Assembly: GCF_003364265.1 (NCBI RefSeq)
Contig: NZ_NXLW01000004.1
Location: 1-64,000, forward strand
DNA length: 64,000 nucleotides
Direction: 5' to 3'
Source of the DNA: Helicobacter aurati
GTDB lineage: Bacteria > Campylobacterota > Campylobacteria > Campylobacterales > Helicobacteraceae
Under the pieces are notes generated by a model. It was not told the DNA's origin, did not search any database, and saw only the letters and a list, made by a program, of their open reading frames with translations. This document shows positions 6,729-15,831 of the stretch, piece by piece. The translations under genes and the position numbers were made by a program. How positions within the stretch are numbered: the stretch's first letter is position 1; every line of letters begins with the position of its first letter.

Positions 6729-9394
6729 CCTTTTGCCACTTCTTGCAAGGTTTGTATAATCCTTGCTTTTTCATTGCTATCTGTTGTGCTTAAGCGCATT
6801 AATTTTAAATCATATTTTTTCAAAATGTTGTTTTTATATAAATCCCTTTGATATTGCTTTGTTTCTTGCTTGTGAAAAGCATAACCATCGACTTCTATGG
6901 CGAGAATTGGCTGTTTATTCATCGTGCTATAAAGTAAAAAATCCAAATGCGTGAGCGGATTTTGCGCATATTGTTTTTCGTTTTCATCAAGTAAATGATA
7001 GGATTTTAAGAGTTTATACAAGGGATAATGTATGACAAAATCTAAGGCGAAATTATTTTCTTCTAAGATTTCTTTAAGTAAATGATAGATGAGGTTTTCC
7101 GAATCATATTTTGAAACTTTTTGCTTATTCTTAAAAAATTGATGTCTTAAGCTTGTGTTTTCTTGGTAAAGCAAATCAAAAACAGAATGAATCTTGCTTT
7201 CTTTAAGCTCAAAATTATGATATTGCACATAATCAATAAAATCACGAATATGCCCTTTTTGTTCGTAGATTTTATGTGAAACAACCATTCTTAAATACCG
7301 CTTTGCTCGTGTTATCGCAACATTGAGCATTTGCGGGTCGTCTATAAATGCGTTTGATTCGTTTGCTGTGGTGGTGATGATAATAGCTTCTTTTTCTCTA
7401 CCTTGATATTTATGCACGGTATCAATTTGGATTTTTTGGCTTATCTTGGATAGGTGATTTTGCAATAATGCTTTTTGCTCATTAAAGGGCGTGATGATGC
7501 CTATGTTTTCATGTTCTATTTTTGCTTCCAAACTTGGCAAAAGCTCTTGCATGACAACTTGTACCTCTCGCTTATTGCTTTGCCCTCTTGCAAAGTTTCC
7601 CTTTGGAGTAATCAATACTTCTATTACATCGTTTTCATAAGAATCTTTTGAAAAAATGACAAGTTCATTGTTATAAAACTTTTTGTTACAAAATCCAATG
7701 ATTTTAGGATGACAACGATAATGCTCTTTTAAAAGCACTTTAGGAACATTATTTAGACTCTTGCTTGCTGAAGAAAGAAAGCTTTGCAAAGCATAATCAT
7801 AATGCTTTGGAATAGAAAATTTCTTTGAGAGTATTGCGATTTTCTCTATATCGGCTTTAGAAATAACATTCCCAAGCTGCTTGCTATCACCTACAATAAC
7901 GATGTTTTTCGCCGCACTTAAAGCAAGGATTGCCGTGCTTAAATCCACTTGCGAAGCCTCATCTATAATCACATAATCAAATACACAATCAAAATGCAGT
8001 GAGGATTTTATAGAATGCGTGGTGCTAAAGATAATAGGATACTCCCCTAAAAACTCTTGTGGCTTATCATACAAATCCTTAAGGCTAAAAACTTTGCGTT
8101 GTTTTTGGGAATCAAATTTTGTCTTTAAATGATTTTTTAAAAGTTGCAGTGAAGTGTTTGTGAGATTTTTTAGAATCAAGTCTTTATCTAAATCTTGTAA
8201 TTCTTTCTTATTAGATTCTATGCTCTTTTTCAATTCGTCAAGTTTGTAGAGATAATACAAATTTTCATAAGTGCTTAAAATATCATTCGTGGCTTGCTTA
8301 TAAAAACTAAAGTTACCGATACCTTCAAGAAAAATGAGCTTGAGTTTAGAAAAGAATGAAATATTTTTGTTATTTTCAAGGGCTATTTTTATTTGGAGTA
8401 TCTTTTGTGAAGTAAGTGTTTTGGGGTTTCGTATTTTAGGCAAAAGATAAGACTTTTCTTTTATAAAATACTCAAACTCTAATGAAAAATCTTTTAAAAA
8501 AGATTGATTCTTCGCTAAGTTATTTTGCAAGATGAATATTTCTTTAAGCTTTGTGTTATAAAGCTGTATTTGTTCTATGTGGCTATGAATATTGATTGCC
8601 TCATAGCTTAAATCTGCATACTCACCACTTTGATTTTGTATGAAAGATTCTTTATTCTCTTTGTTACCCAAAAACGCGCAAAGGTATTCTAAATCATAGT
8701 CTTTTAATTTTTCATAGACATTTTGTATCGCTGCATTATTATTTGAAACCACAGCAATACTTTTATCTCTATACAATAAGTTGGCGATAATATTAAGTAT
8801 GGTTTGTGTTTTGCCTGTGCCTGGTGGTCCTTCTATAATGCTGATTTGATTTGTCAGTGCATTTTGTACGGCTTGAGTTTGGGATAGATTCGAACCAAAA
8901 GGAAAGAGTAGGGGCTCTTTATCGGTAAATTTCTTGCAAATTCCATGCAAATACGCATATAGAGCTAAGTTTGATTGTATATGTGTGATTTTGTCAAAGA
9001 ATTTTTGTAAAAGCGATAAGCCTTGCTGATCTTTTAACCCTATACTTGAGACTATTTCTTTGCAATAAGTAAAAACATCTGCTTTTTTAGGTTTGCTTAT
9101 CTCTAACTCACAAGCAGGTATGAGTTTGGAGCTTTTATCGTTAAAAAAGATTTTATAGTATTCTTTGAAAAGAATGATTGTATTGACATTGTAGAATAAA
9201 GACTGCTGGAATTGTGTCTGTGGATTAATAATCTGCGGGTTGTCAAATACTACAAATGTTCCAGCTTTATGAGTGTAGATTCGATGATTATGAAAAAACT
9301 TAACTTTTAAGCATTCATTTTCGAGAGTATACGATTCAATATCTTGCGTTCTATCTTGATTTTTTAGAAGAATCAAATATTTTTGTGTATCCAT
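6725..9394 (-). CDS. SF1 (Upf1/Dna2-like) helicase with C-terminal PD-(D/E)XK-type nuclease domain
   Basis: About 889 residues. Helicase motifs: Walker A GPPGTGKTQT near 186, Walker B VIIDEASQVD near 476, motif III IVIVGDSKQLG, QGREKEAIIITTT, and motif VI LNVAITRAKR near 695. The insert between motifs I and II is large and helical. The last 120 residues look like a DUF2726/Vsr-type nuclease (HLDFLLYS, then AIEVDGYAFH near 833, then NNILKKYDLKLMRL), that is D...ExD. The start is set at ATG 9394, preceded by AAGGAAAGCC; a TTG 27 bases upstream also keeps the frame. Such helicase-nuclease proteins often act in DNA repair or phage defence, but the role here is inference. No partner genes are adjacent. 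Confidence 0.85.
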   Translation of the reverse strand: MDTQKYLILLKNQDRTQDIESYTLENECLKVKFFHNHRIYTHKAGTFVVFDNPQIINPQTQFQQSLFYNVNTIILFKEYYKIFFNDKSSKLIPACELEISKPKKADVFTYCKEIVSSIGLKDQQGLSLLQKFFDKITHIQSNLALYAYLHGICKKFTDKEPLLFPFGSNLSQTQAVQNALTNQISIIEGPPGTGKTQTILNIIANLLYRDKSIAVVSNNNAAIQNVYEKLKDYDLEYLCAFLGNKENKESFIQNQSGEYADLSYEAINIHSHIEQIQLYNTKLKEIFILQNNLAKNQSFLKDFSLEFEYFIKEKSYLLPKIRNPKTLTSQKILQIKIALENNKNISFFSKLKLIFLEGIGNFSFYKQATNDILSTYENLYYLYKLDELKKSIESNKKELQDLDKDLILKNLTNTSLQLLKNHLKTKFDSQKQRKVFSLKDLYDKPQEFLGEYPIIFSTTHSIKSSLHFDCVFDYVIIDEASQVDLSTAILALSAAKNIVIVGDSKQLGNVISKADIEKIAILSKKFSIPKHYDYALQSFLSSASKSLNNVPKVLLKEHYRCHPKIIGFCNKKFYNNELVIFSKDSYENDVIEVLITPKGNFARGQSNKREVQVVMQELLPSLEAKIEHENIGIITPFNEQKALLQNHLSKISQKIQIDTVHKYQGREKEAIIITTTANESNAFIDDPQMLNVAITRAKRYLRMVVSHKIYEQKGHIRDFIDYVQYHNFELKESKIHSVFDLLYQENTSLRHQFFKNKQKVSKYDSENLIYHLLKEILEENNFALDFVIHYPLYKLLKSYHLLDENEKQYAQNPLTHLDFLLYSTMNKQPILAIEVDGYAFHKQETKQYQRDLYKNNILKKYDLKLMRLSTTDSNEKARIIQTLQEVAKG

Positions 9395-9949
9395 GGCTTT
9401 CCTTATTGCTTTTTCTAACAAAAGACTTTACAATTTGTTATAACGCTTGCTTTTATCGTGTTTGATTCATTTTATGTTGTGATTTATTTATCTATTTGTC
9501 AGGTTGCCCCTTTCTTTTGTCATGCTAACCTCCCGTTGTCATGTTGAGCGTAGCGATGCGGGAGCGAGTAAATTCCCGCCGGGATAAACATCTCTTTGTT
9601 AAACGAGATTCTTCACCTTGCAAAGCCGGTTTAGAATGACAAATGCCGAGATTTTTGAGAGATTCTTCAGTCGCTTTGCTTCCTTCAAAATGACAATGCA
9701 AAGATTGAAATTCTTCGCTTTCTTAATGAAAGCTTAGAATGACAAAGACACAATTTAGAACGATAATTTTTGCTTTGTTATTTTGATTCTATTTCTTACC
9801 ACATTGCGCATTCTTTCAAAATAGAAAAATATTTTGAGATTCATGCAGAAATTGAAAACATAGTGATTTTATAGCTCCATTTAATGCTTATTGCAAATTG
9901 TATACTACTATTTTATTCTTTTTTCATAATGAATAGATTGGGAGATAAA
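9395..9949. other. gene-free region between helicase and pldA with repeats
   Basis: About 555 bases between two divergent genes. The middle part (9536-9746) is a cluster of dispersed repeats. The flanks are AT-rich and must contain the promoters of both genes, but no clear -10 box could be singled out. Confidence 0.6.
9536..9746. repeat. cluster of GTCAT-type dispersed repeats, with internal hairpin
   Basis: TTGTCATGTTGAGCG (9536-9550) and TTAGAATGACAA (9631-9642) are partial inverted ends of one unit of about 107 bp. It contains a GC-rich insert with a GCGGGA...TCCCGC stem. Two right-half copies follow, ending in TCAAAATGACAA (9685-9696) and TTAGAATGACAAAG (9733-9746). They are direct-orientation relatives of the units at 4725-5186, on the other side of the decayed gene cluster and helicase. 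Confidence 0.7.
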
Positions 9950-10897
9950 GTGCGATTTATTCTTATTTATATTCTCTGCGGTTTGTGTCTAGCACAGACG
10001 ACAGAGATAACTCAACAAACCAATATAAATTCTAAAACACCTTTTAACGATACAGACATACAAGCAGAGTACCAAGCTATACAACCCCCACCAATTGCTT
10101 CTAAGACTGCATTGGCACATCAAAATTTTTTCACACGATTCAAAATTTATGAACCATGGTATATCATTCCAGCATACTACAGTTTTAGTAAAATGTATAG
10201 CCATACTTTACAGAAAGTAGACTTCAAATCACAGATTAGTTTTCGGCTAGAGTTATTAGATAATGTGCTATGTGAATTTTGTTCTTTTAGCTTTGATTAC
10301 ACACAAAAAATATATCTACAAACTTATAATTCCGCTCAAAGTTCGCCCTTACGAGATATTGATTTATCACCCCAACTAAGCTTTATCTATAAAAAGCCGT
10401 TGTATCTAGGCGGAAATAGCTATATCAATTGGCTCTCTATAGCGTATACACATGTAAGTAACGGAGAAGATGATAAAATCCTCGTAGAAGATTCTAGAAA
10501 CACCGTACGTAGCAAGGCACTTGATAGAATCATCTTTGCGGCAAGCTATAAAAATGGGAATTTTACTATCCAACTTAGATTGTGGGCAATTATTAGCGTA
10601 TTTGATGGAAAAACAACTAATCCAGATATTGGCAAATATATTGGCTATGGAGATATAAAGCTCGCCTATCAATACCGAGATCATCTTATAGAATTTACTG
10701 TCAATAATATTGTCAATAATTACTTTAATCGAGAATATTGGAATTTTAAAGGCAATGTAGAAATAGATTATAGCTATGGAATCACAAAACATTATGCTAT
10801 CTTTTTACAATATCTAGTGGGACATGGAGATAGTTTGTATGAATATAGCTTGCCTGTTAATCGCATAGGTATCGGGATAAGATTAAGGGACTTTTGA
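9950..10897 (+). CDS. pldA: outer-membrane phospholipase A (OMPLA)
   Basis: A 12-strand beta-barrel lipase of the outer membrane that hydrolyses phospholipids and lysophospholipids; in H. pylori the homologue affects membrane lipid make-up and haemolysis. The active-site segment YTHVSNG supplies the His and Ser of the catalytic triad, and DIGKYIGYGDIKLAYQYRD and ITKHYAIFLQYLVGHGDSLY match conserved barrel strands. The third residue, Asn in the SRSWNR segment of E. coli OMPLA, aligns with Asp here (SKALDR). Start: GTG 9950 with GGAG five bases upstream gives a clean signal peptide (MRFILIYILCGLCLAQ, about 315 residues). An upstream ATG at 9884 would add 22 residues. Confidence 0.88.
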   Translation: MRFILIYILCGLCLAQTTEITQQTNINSKTPFNDTDIQAEYQAIQPPPIASKTALAHQNFFTRFKIYEPWYIIPAYYSFSKMYSHTLQKVDFKSQISFRLELLDNVLCEFCSFSFDYTQKIYLQTYNSAQSSPLRDIDLSPQLSFIYKKPLYLGGNSYINWLSIAYTHVSNGEDDKILVEDSRNTVRSKALDRIIFAASYKNGNFTIQLRLWAIISVFDGKTTNPDIGKYIGYGDIKLAYQYRDHLIEFTVNNIVNNYFNREYWNFKGNVEIDYSYGITKHYAIFLQYLVGHGDSLYEYSLPVNRIGIGIRLRDF

Positions 10898-10982
10898 TGG
10901 CTTAACTGTGCAGAAATAACACATTTCAAGTTCTTACTGTATTACTCTCTTTGTATTTAATCACTATAAAAACGCATTTTGC

Positions 10983-10988
10983 TACAAT
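10983..10988 (+). promoter_or_regulatory. extended -10 box upstream of the TPR gene
   Basis: TTTTGCTACAAT fits the campylobacterial sigma-70 extended -10 (TGn before TACAAT), about 37 bases before the ATG at 11025. The -35 position is AT-rich, as is usual in this group. Confidence 0.5.
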
Positions 10989-11024
10989 TATCAAGATTAT
11001 TATATTAAATATTAAAGGTAATTC

Positions 11025-12890
11025 ATGGATATGAATATTGCTCAACATTATTTTAACAATGCACAATATTCTAAATGTGTTGAATCCTGTTTACAAGTTA
11101 TTGCGAAGAGTATTGAAAATATTGAGGCTTGGGGGTTATGTGCGTTAAGTTATGAAAAATTAGGTAGAAGAAGTGAAGCTATCGATTGTCTTCAAGAAGC
11201 CTTAAAAATCGATAAAGTCAATGGAGGAGCTAATGCGTTCTTTTTGTCTCTAAACCTCGCGGAATTTTACAGACGTAGCGACATGACACTGCAGGCTATT
11301 GCTTTACTAAGTAGCTTTTTGCCAAGACAAGATGAAAACTTGCATTTTAATCTCGCTAAGTGTTATGGTGATTTACAGGATTATGAGCAATCTATCAAAC
11401 ACTATACGATGGCTATCCAGATTAATCCCGCTGATATGCACGCTGTATTCAATCTTGCCAATCAGCAAGCAGCGATTGGTAGCTTAAAAACAGCATTGAA
11501 ATATTATTTGCTTGCCTATGAAGGTGGTATAGGTGATGCGGGTATTAATTTAGCGCAAACTTATGCGGATTTAGGTAATATAGATTCCGCCCTTGCCCTA
11601 TACCAACAGCTAGAACCAATGTATAGCAAAGATTCTAACTTTTACTTTAATTATGCAAACACTTTATGCGTTGCAGGGGATATTGAACTTGCAAAGCAAG
11701 CCTATATCAAAGCCCTTTCTCTTTATGGTGATGTACGTTACATTATTAATCTTGCGTATTTATTTCTAAGTATAGAAGATTTTGAACAAGGCTTTTCTTT
11801 ATATGAGCATCGCAGACCGCTCCTTGCTTCGGCAAAAACTAATCACTTCCCTAAGCACTTTCTTGACTTTGGTTTGCGAGATAAGAATGAGATTCTAAGA
11901 TTTATTGAGGATAAAAAAGTTGCGCTTTACCACGAGCAGGGATTCGGGGATAGCATCATGTTTGCGCGTTTTATCCCGTTACTTTTATGCAAGCAAAAAA
12001 TACTTTTTGTCTCAAAAGAATTATGTGCTTTATTGAGTTGTTTTAATTTGGAAGTATATACTACTTTTTCGGAAGACTATGATGTTGCTATTCCGTTGCC
12101 AAGTTTGGCTTTTTTATTGGCAGATTCTCTAACTATTAGGGAATCTTTGCAAGAATTTTCTGCATTACTCTTGCAATTCCTGAATAATCATCCTAAAGAA
12201 TCCGCAATACAAGAATATCTTGGCATAACATTAGATAGCGAGCCACACAAACCACAACTTACTGACTTGCCTACAACAATGCAACAAACTACTCATGCGA
12301 TTCCAACTTATCAATCAACTAAGGAAGAATCATCCTCCAAACGAATGCCAAACAATGACAAAAAAATTTCACAAGTAGCGCAACAGGCACAAACGTATTC
12401 TTCAACTACTACTTACACAATAGGCGATAAAATATTAAGGGTTGGATTGAACTTTAGCTCAAATCCGCATTTTCAAGATGCGCGTAAAAAATCTCTTTAT
12501 CCTCAAAAACTCTTAGAATCTCTTCCTAGGGAAGGGTTGCAATATGTCAGCTTGCAATATGAAGGATTAGATTCTGATTTATCACAAGAATACCACGTGC
12601 TAGATATGTGTGAGCATATTAAAGATTTTCATGATAGCGCGCTAATCATTAAGAATCTTGATTTAGTTATAAGTATTGATTCAGCCGTAGCGCACTTAAG
12701 CGCGAGTTTAGGGATTGAAACACTCGTGTTGCTACACAAAAAACATGATTGGCGTTGGGGTAAAATAGGGCAGCATAAGACAACGATTTGGTATGACAAA
12801 ACGCAGCTTTTTATCCAAGAGATTGCTTATCAATGGGATAAGCCCCTGAAAGAATTACAAAAATATCTTGAAAAGAAAGCGCGATTCTAA
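11025..12890 (+). CDS. TPR-repeat protein with C-terminal glycosyltransferase-like (GT-B) domain
   Basis: 621 residues. Residues about 1-260 are tetratricopeptide repeats (for example EAWGLCALSYEKLGRRSEAI and NLAKCYGDLQDYEQSIKHYT). Then comes YHEQGFGDSIMFARFIPLL near 305-325, typical of TPR proteins related to GT41/GT9. The C-terminal part (about 475-600) has NLDLVISIDSAVAHLSASLG and LLHKKHDWRWG, the nucleotide-sugar or phosphate-binding end of a GT-B fold. A Gln/Thr/Ser-rich linker (about 405-470) separates them. It may glycosylate a surface or flagellar protein, but substrate and activity are unproven. It ends seven bases from the convergent thrC. Confidence 0.8.
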   Translation: MDMNIAQHYFNNAQYSKCVESCLQVIAKSIENIEAWGLCALSYEKLGRRSEAIDCLQEALKIDKVNGGANAFFLSLNLAEFYRRSDMTLQAIALLSSFLPRQDENLHFNLAKCYGDLQDYEQSIKHYTMAIQINPADMHAVFNLANQQAAIGSLKTALKYYLLAYEGGIGDAGINLAQTYADLGNIDSALALYQQLEPMYSKDSNFYFNYANTLCVAGDIELAKQAYIKALSLYGDVRYIINLAYLFLSIEDFEQGFSLYEHRRPLLASAKTNHFPKHFLDFGLRDKNEILRFIEDKKVALYHEQGFGDSIMFARFIPLLLCKQKILFVSKELCALLSCFNLEVYTTFSEDYDVAIPLPSLAFLLADSLTIRESLQEFSALLLQFLNNHPKESAIQEYLGITLDSEPHKPQLTDLPTTMQQTTHAIPTYQSTKEESSSKRMPNNDKKISQVAQQAQTYSSTTTYTIGDKILRVGLNFSSNPHFQDARKKSLYPQKLLESLPREGLQYVSLQYEGLDSDLSQEYHVLDMCEHIKDFHDSALIIKNLDLVISIDSAVAHLSASLGIETLVLLHKKHDWRWGKIGQHKTTIWYDKTQLFIQEIAYQWDKPLKELQKYLEKKARF

Positions 12891-12897
12891 GAATCTA

Positions 12898-14400
12898 CTA
12901 TACACAGAAATGAAGAATTTCTTCTTCTAAGTCTGCTACCTGATAGATTGAGGTATGTATTTCCTTTTTACCAAAAAGAGAGAGAATTTCAGATTCTAAG
13001 GCAAAATTTGGATTGATATTTGTGCGAATTTCTTGCTGGATTTCCTGTAATGTATGCAAATCATCAAGAGCGTCCATTCTCTTTGAATCACCGCCTTTGA
13101 GTGCCTTAAAAGTGGCTTTTGCAAATTTAGCAAAATACGCCGTAGACAGAATAACTTGTGCCTCTTGCGTTGGCAATGTATTGGTGCGTAATTTCGCAAA
13201 GAGATATGCATTGCTTGTGTGCGGATCAAGCATATAATGCTCTTTAAATGCCTGATTGATACCCTCAAGACAAGCGGTATCGCTGAAACTACGTGCTTCA
13301 AATACTGTTTGAAGTTGTGCTAATTCTTCTTTTGTAAGCGAGAATATACGTTCTGTATCCAGAGATTCCATATATTGTTTTGTCTTCTCTGCGCCAAAGT
13401 ATGCAAACAGCAATCGTTCGATGTTAGAACTTTTGAGAATATCCATAGCAGGGGAAAAAGACGTCACAAGGGTCTTATTGCGTAAATCATAAACACCCGT
13501 ATTAAAAAATTCACTCAAAATATCATTAGGGTTACAAGCAATACAAAGTTTTGTAATCGGCACACCAAGCTCTCTAGCAAAAAACCCCGCAAGAGCATTG
13601 CCAAAATTTCCACTAGGTACAATCACATCAAATTTTTTTATGCCTTGTTTGAACATTTCTCTAGCAATCACAAAATAATAGACGATCTGAAAAGCAATGC
13701 GCCCTATATTCACCGAGTTGGCTGCACTTAAGGCATAGCCTTTGCGCGAAAGCCGCTCGCGAAAGCTTTGCTTGTTTAGCAGCGATTTTAATGCGCTTTG
13801 CGCAGTATCGAAGTTACCATGAATGCCAAACACTTTTAGATTCGGCGCAGTATGTGTAGTCATTTGTAGTCTTTGCACTTCGCTTGTGCCTCCACTTGGG
13901 TAGATACAAATCGCACGTATGTTAGTCGAATTAGCAAAGCCATGCAAAGTAGCAGGTCCTGTATCTCCGCTTGTAGCACTAAGAATAAGATATTTTTGCT
14001 TTTGCTCTTTTGCTAAGGAATCTAACAGGTGAGAAAAGGGCTGCAATGCCATATCTTTAAAGGCAAAGGTTGGTCCATGATAAAGCTCTAAACAATACAG
14101 ATTCCGGGCAATTTGGATAAGCGGCGCAATTTGGGGATGTCGAAACGACTCATAGCTTTGCAGAGCGGATTCTATATGGGAATGCCCTGTTGTCGCAAGA
14201 GATTCTATAATGCCTAATTGCGAAAAAACTTTTCTACATATCTGCGTATAATTTGCTTCTTTAAGCCATGAGAAATCTTGGAATGACGTTATATTAGCAA
14301 ATGTATAAAGTCCGCCTAGATCGGCATTTGGATCGAGGATTGCGTCAGTGAAAGTTGTATAAGTTGGGTTATTACTGCGGGTTTGTGTAAGATAATTCAT
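12898..14400 (-). CDS. thrC: threonine synthase
   Basis: A PLP enzyme converting O-phosphohomoserine to threonine, the last step of threonine synthesis in the cytoplasm. The 500-residue length and the long N-terminal part suit the bacterial class with ThrC of about 430-490 residues. The PLP lysine lies in FAFKDMALQPF near residue 113. LILSATSGDTGPATLHGF is the substrate/PLP phosphate loop, and VPSGNFGNALAGFFARELG the second conserved glycine-rich segment. The ATG is preceded by AGAGGTGGC. It stands alone, convergent with the TPR gene. Confidence 0.96.
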   Translation of the reverse strand: MNYLTQTRSNNPTYTTFTDAILDPNADLGGLYTFANITSFQDFSWLKEANYTQICRKVFSQLGIIESLATTGHSHIESALQSYESFRHPQIAPLIQIARNLYCLELYHGPTFAFKDMALQPFSHLLDSLAKEQKQKYLILSATSGDTGPATLHGFANSTNIRAICIYPSGGTSEVQRLQMTTHTAPNLKVFGIHGNFDTAQSALKSLLNKQSFRERLSRKGYALSAANSVNIGRIAFQIVYYFVIAREMFKQGIKKFDVIVPSGNFGNALAGFFARELGVPITKLCIACNPNDILSEFFNTGVYDLRNKTLVTSFSPAMDILKSSNIERLLFAYFGAEKTKQYMESLDTERIFSLTKEELAQLQTVFEARSFSDTACLEGINQAFKEHYMLDPHTSNAYLFAKLRTNTLPTQEAQVILSTAYFAKFAKATFKALKGGDSKRMDALDDLHTLQEIQQEIRTNINPNFALESEILSLFGKKEIHTSIYQVADLEEEILHFCV

Positions 14401-14429
14401 GCCACCTCTTTGAAAAAGATTAAAGAATG

Positions 14430-14435
14430 ATTATA
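14430..14435 (-). promoter_or_regulatory. -10 box for thrC
   Basis: On the minus strand GGCTATAATC occurs about 30 bases before the thrC start, a perfect TATAAT hexamer. Upstream lies AT-rich sequence. Confidence 0.5.
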
Positions 14436-14500
14436 GCCTATTCTTTAATCCAAAATCTTACATTCATGTTGTTATCAAATCGTATAGAAGAACAAAAACG

Positions 14501-15448
14501 TTACTTATGTGATTCTAAATAAGTGATGGCTTCCAAGGCAGCTTGCGCTCCGTCTCCAGCAGCACAGACTACTTGTTTAGGAGCATCTACACGAATGTCT
14601 CCGGCTGCAAAAAGCCCCTTAACGTTTGTGTGCATTTTAAGATTGACATTCACTGAACCAAATTCATTGACATCACAAAGATAAGAACCATCTGTTTGTT
14701 TTAGAATCTGATTATTTACATCATATCCTACAAATTCAAAGATTACAGGCACTTCTAATGTGCTAATTGTATTTGTTTGAAGATTCTTTATTTTAAGGCT
14801 TGATACGCCTTTGTCATCACCGCAGATTTCTTCTACCGTATACGGAACAAGGAAATTAATTTGTGGATTATTCCTTGCATGCTCTACGGTGATTGGTGCG
14901 GCACGAAAGCCATCCCGCCTATGAATCAAATGAACTTTGGAAGCAAATTTGGTTAAGTAAATGGCTTCTTCTAGCGCCGTGTCGCCACCACCTAAGACGG
15001 CTACTTCTTTCTTTTTATAAAAGAATGCATCGCAAGTGGCACATGTGCTAACGCCTCTCCCCCAGAATTCTTGTTCGCCCTTAATATTGGATTTACGTGG
15101 TCTGCCGCCAGTTGTAATGATAACTGATTTTGATTCCGTAGCTTCTTCACCCTTACCGCTGTTATGTATAATAATGAAGTGAGAATCTTGCTTCTCTATG
15201 CGAATAACCTCCGACATAGTATGTTTTAATCCAAAACGAAAGCATTGCTCCTGCCAAGGATCCATAAAGTCAAGACCAGATTTAATTTCTTTTACTCCAG
15301 GGTAATTTTCAATTTCGCTACTGCCTGTAATTTGTCCGCCAGGTGCCCCTTTTTCAAATAATACAACTTCTTTTATCCCACCCCTTGTCGCATACAATCC
15401 AGCAGACAATCCAGCAGGACCACCGCCGATAATTGCTAAATCTATCAT
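14501..15448 (-). CDS. trxB: thioredoxin reductase
   Basis: A flavoprotein that reduces thioredoxin with NADPH. The 315 residues show the FAD-binding [13 protein letters not shown] at the N-terminus, the redox-active CATCDAFF near residue 137, the NADPH-binding [10 protein letters not shown], and the C-terminal [21 protein letters not shown]. It is of normal length. The ATG comes two bases after the trxA stop, so the two genes are co-transcribed and probably translationally coupled. Confidence 0.97.
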   Translation of the reverse strand: MIDLAIIGGGPAGLSAGLYATRGGIKEVVLFEKGAPGGQITGSSEIENYPGVKEIKSGLDFMDPWQEQCFRFGLKHTMSEVIRIEKQDSHFIIIHNSGKGEEATESKSVIITTGGRPRKSNIKGEQEFWGRGVSTCATCDAFFYKKKEVAVLGGGDTALEEAIYLTKFASKVHLIHRRDGFRAAPITVEHARNNPQINFLVPYTVEEICGDDKGVSSLKIKNLQTNTISTLEVPVIFEFVGYDVNNQILKQTDGSYLCDVNEFGSVNVNLKMHTNVKGLFAAGDIRVDAPKQVVCAAGDGAQAALEAITYLESHK

Positions 15449-15450
15449 AG

Positions 15451-15771
15451 TTAGCCCAACAAAGCATTAAGCTTTTCTTGCAATGCCGGCTTAGACGTTA
15501 CGCCAACTAATTGATCTTTGATTTCACCATTTACCATAAAAAGGATAGTAGGGATACTACGAATCCCGAATCTTTCCCCGAGACTTTCTTGTTCGTCGGT
15601 ATTAACTTTACAAATTTTTGCACGACCGCTATATTCTTCTGCTAATTCATCAATAACAGGTGCTAGCATTCGACACGGACCGCACCAAGGTGCCCAAAAA
15701 TCTACCAGGGCAACACCTTGTTTTACTGTTTCGTCGAAATTACTATTTGTGAGTTCTATATATTGTCCCAT
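15451..15771 (-). CDS. trxA: thioredoxin
   Basis: A 106-residue thioredoxin with the active site [12 protein letters not shown] (Cys-Gly-Pro-Cys near 32-35) and the cis-proline segment [13 protein letters not shown]. It donates electrons to peroxiredoxins such as the Bcp encoded at 27.8 kb and to other disulfide targets. An AAGGAGAATAGC ribosome binding site precedes the ATG. It is the first gene of the trxA-trxB pair. Confidence 0.97.
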   Translation of the reverse strand: MGQYIELTNSNFDETVKQGVALVDFWAPWCGPCRMLAPVIDELAEEYSGRAKICKVNTDEQESLGERFGIRSIPTILFMVNGEIKDQLVGVTSKPALQEKLNALLG

Positions 15772-15825
15772 GCTATTCTCCTTAAATTAGAACTTAAGAA
15801 ACGATTACGTTGTTTAAGTTGAATG

Positions 15826-15831
15826 ATTATA
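15826..15831 (-). promoter_or_regulatory. extended -10 box for trxA-trxB
   Basis: Minus strand reads TTGTTATAATC, a TGn-TATAAT match, about 55 bases before the trxA ATG. Confidence 0.55.

Noticed and set aside
8880-8905. A tRNA T-loop-like sequence (GGTTCGAATC on the minus strand)
   Set aside because: It lies inside the helicase coding frame and no acceptor stem, anticodon arm or D-arm fits around it.
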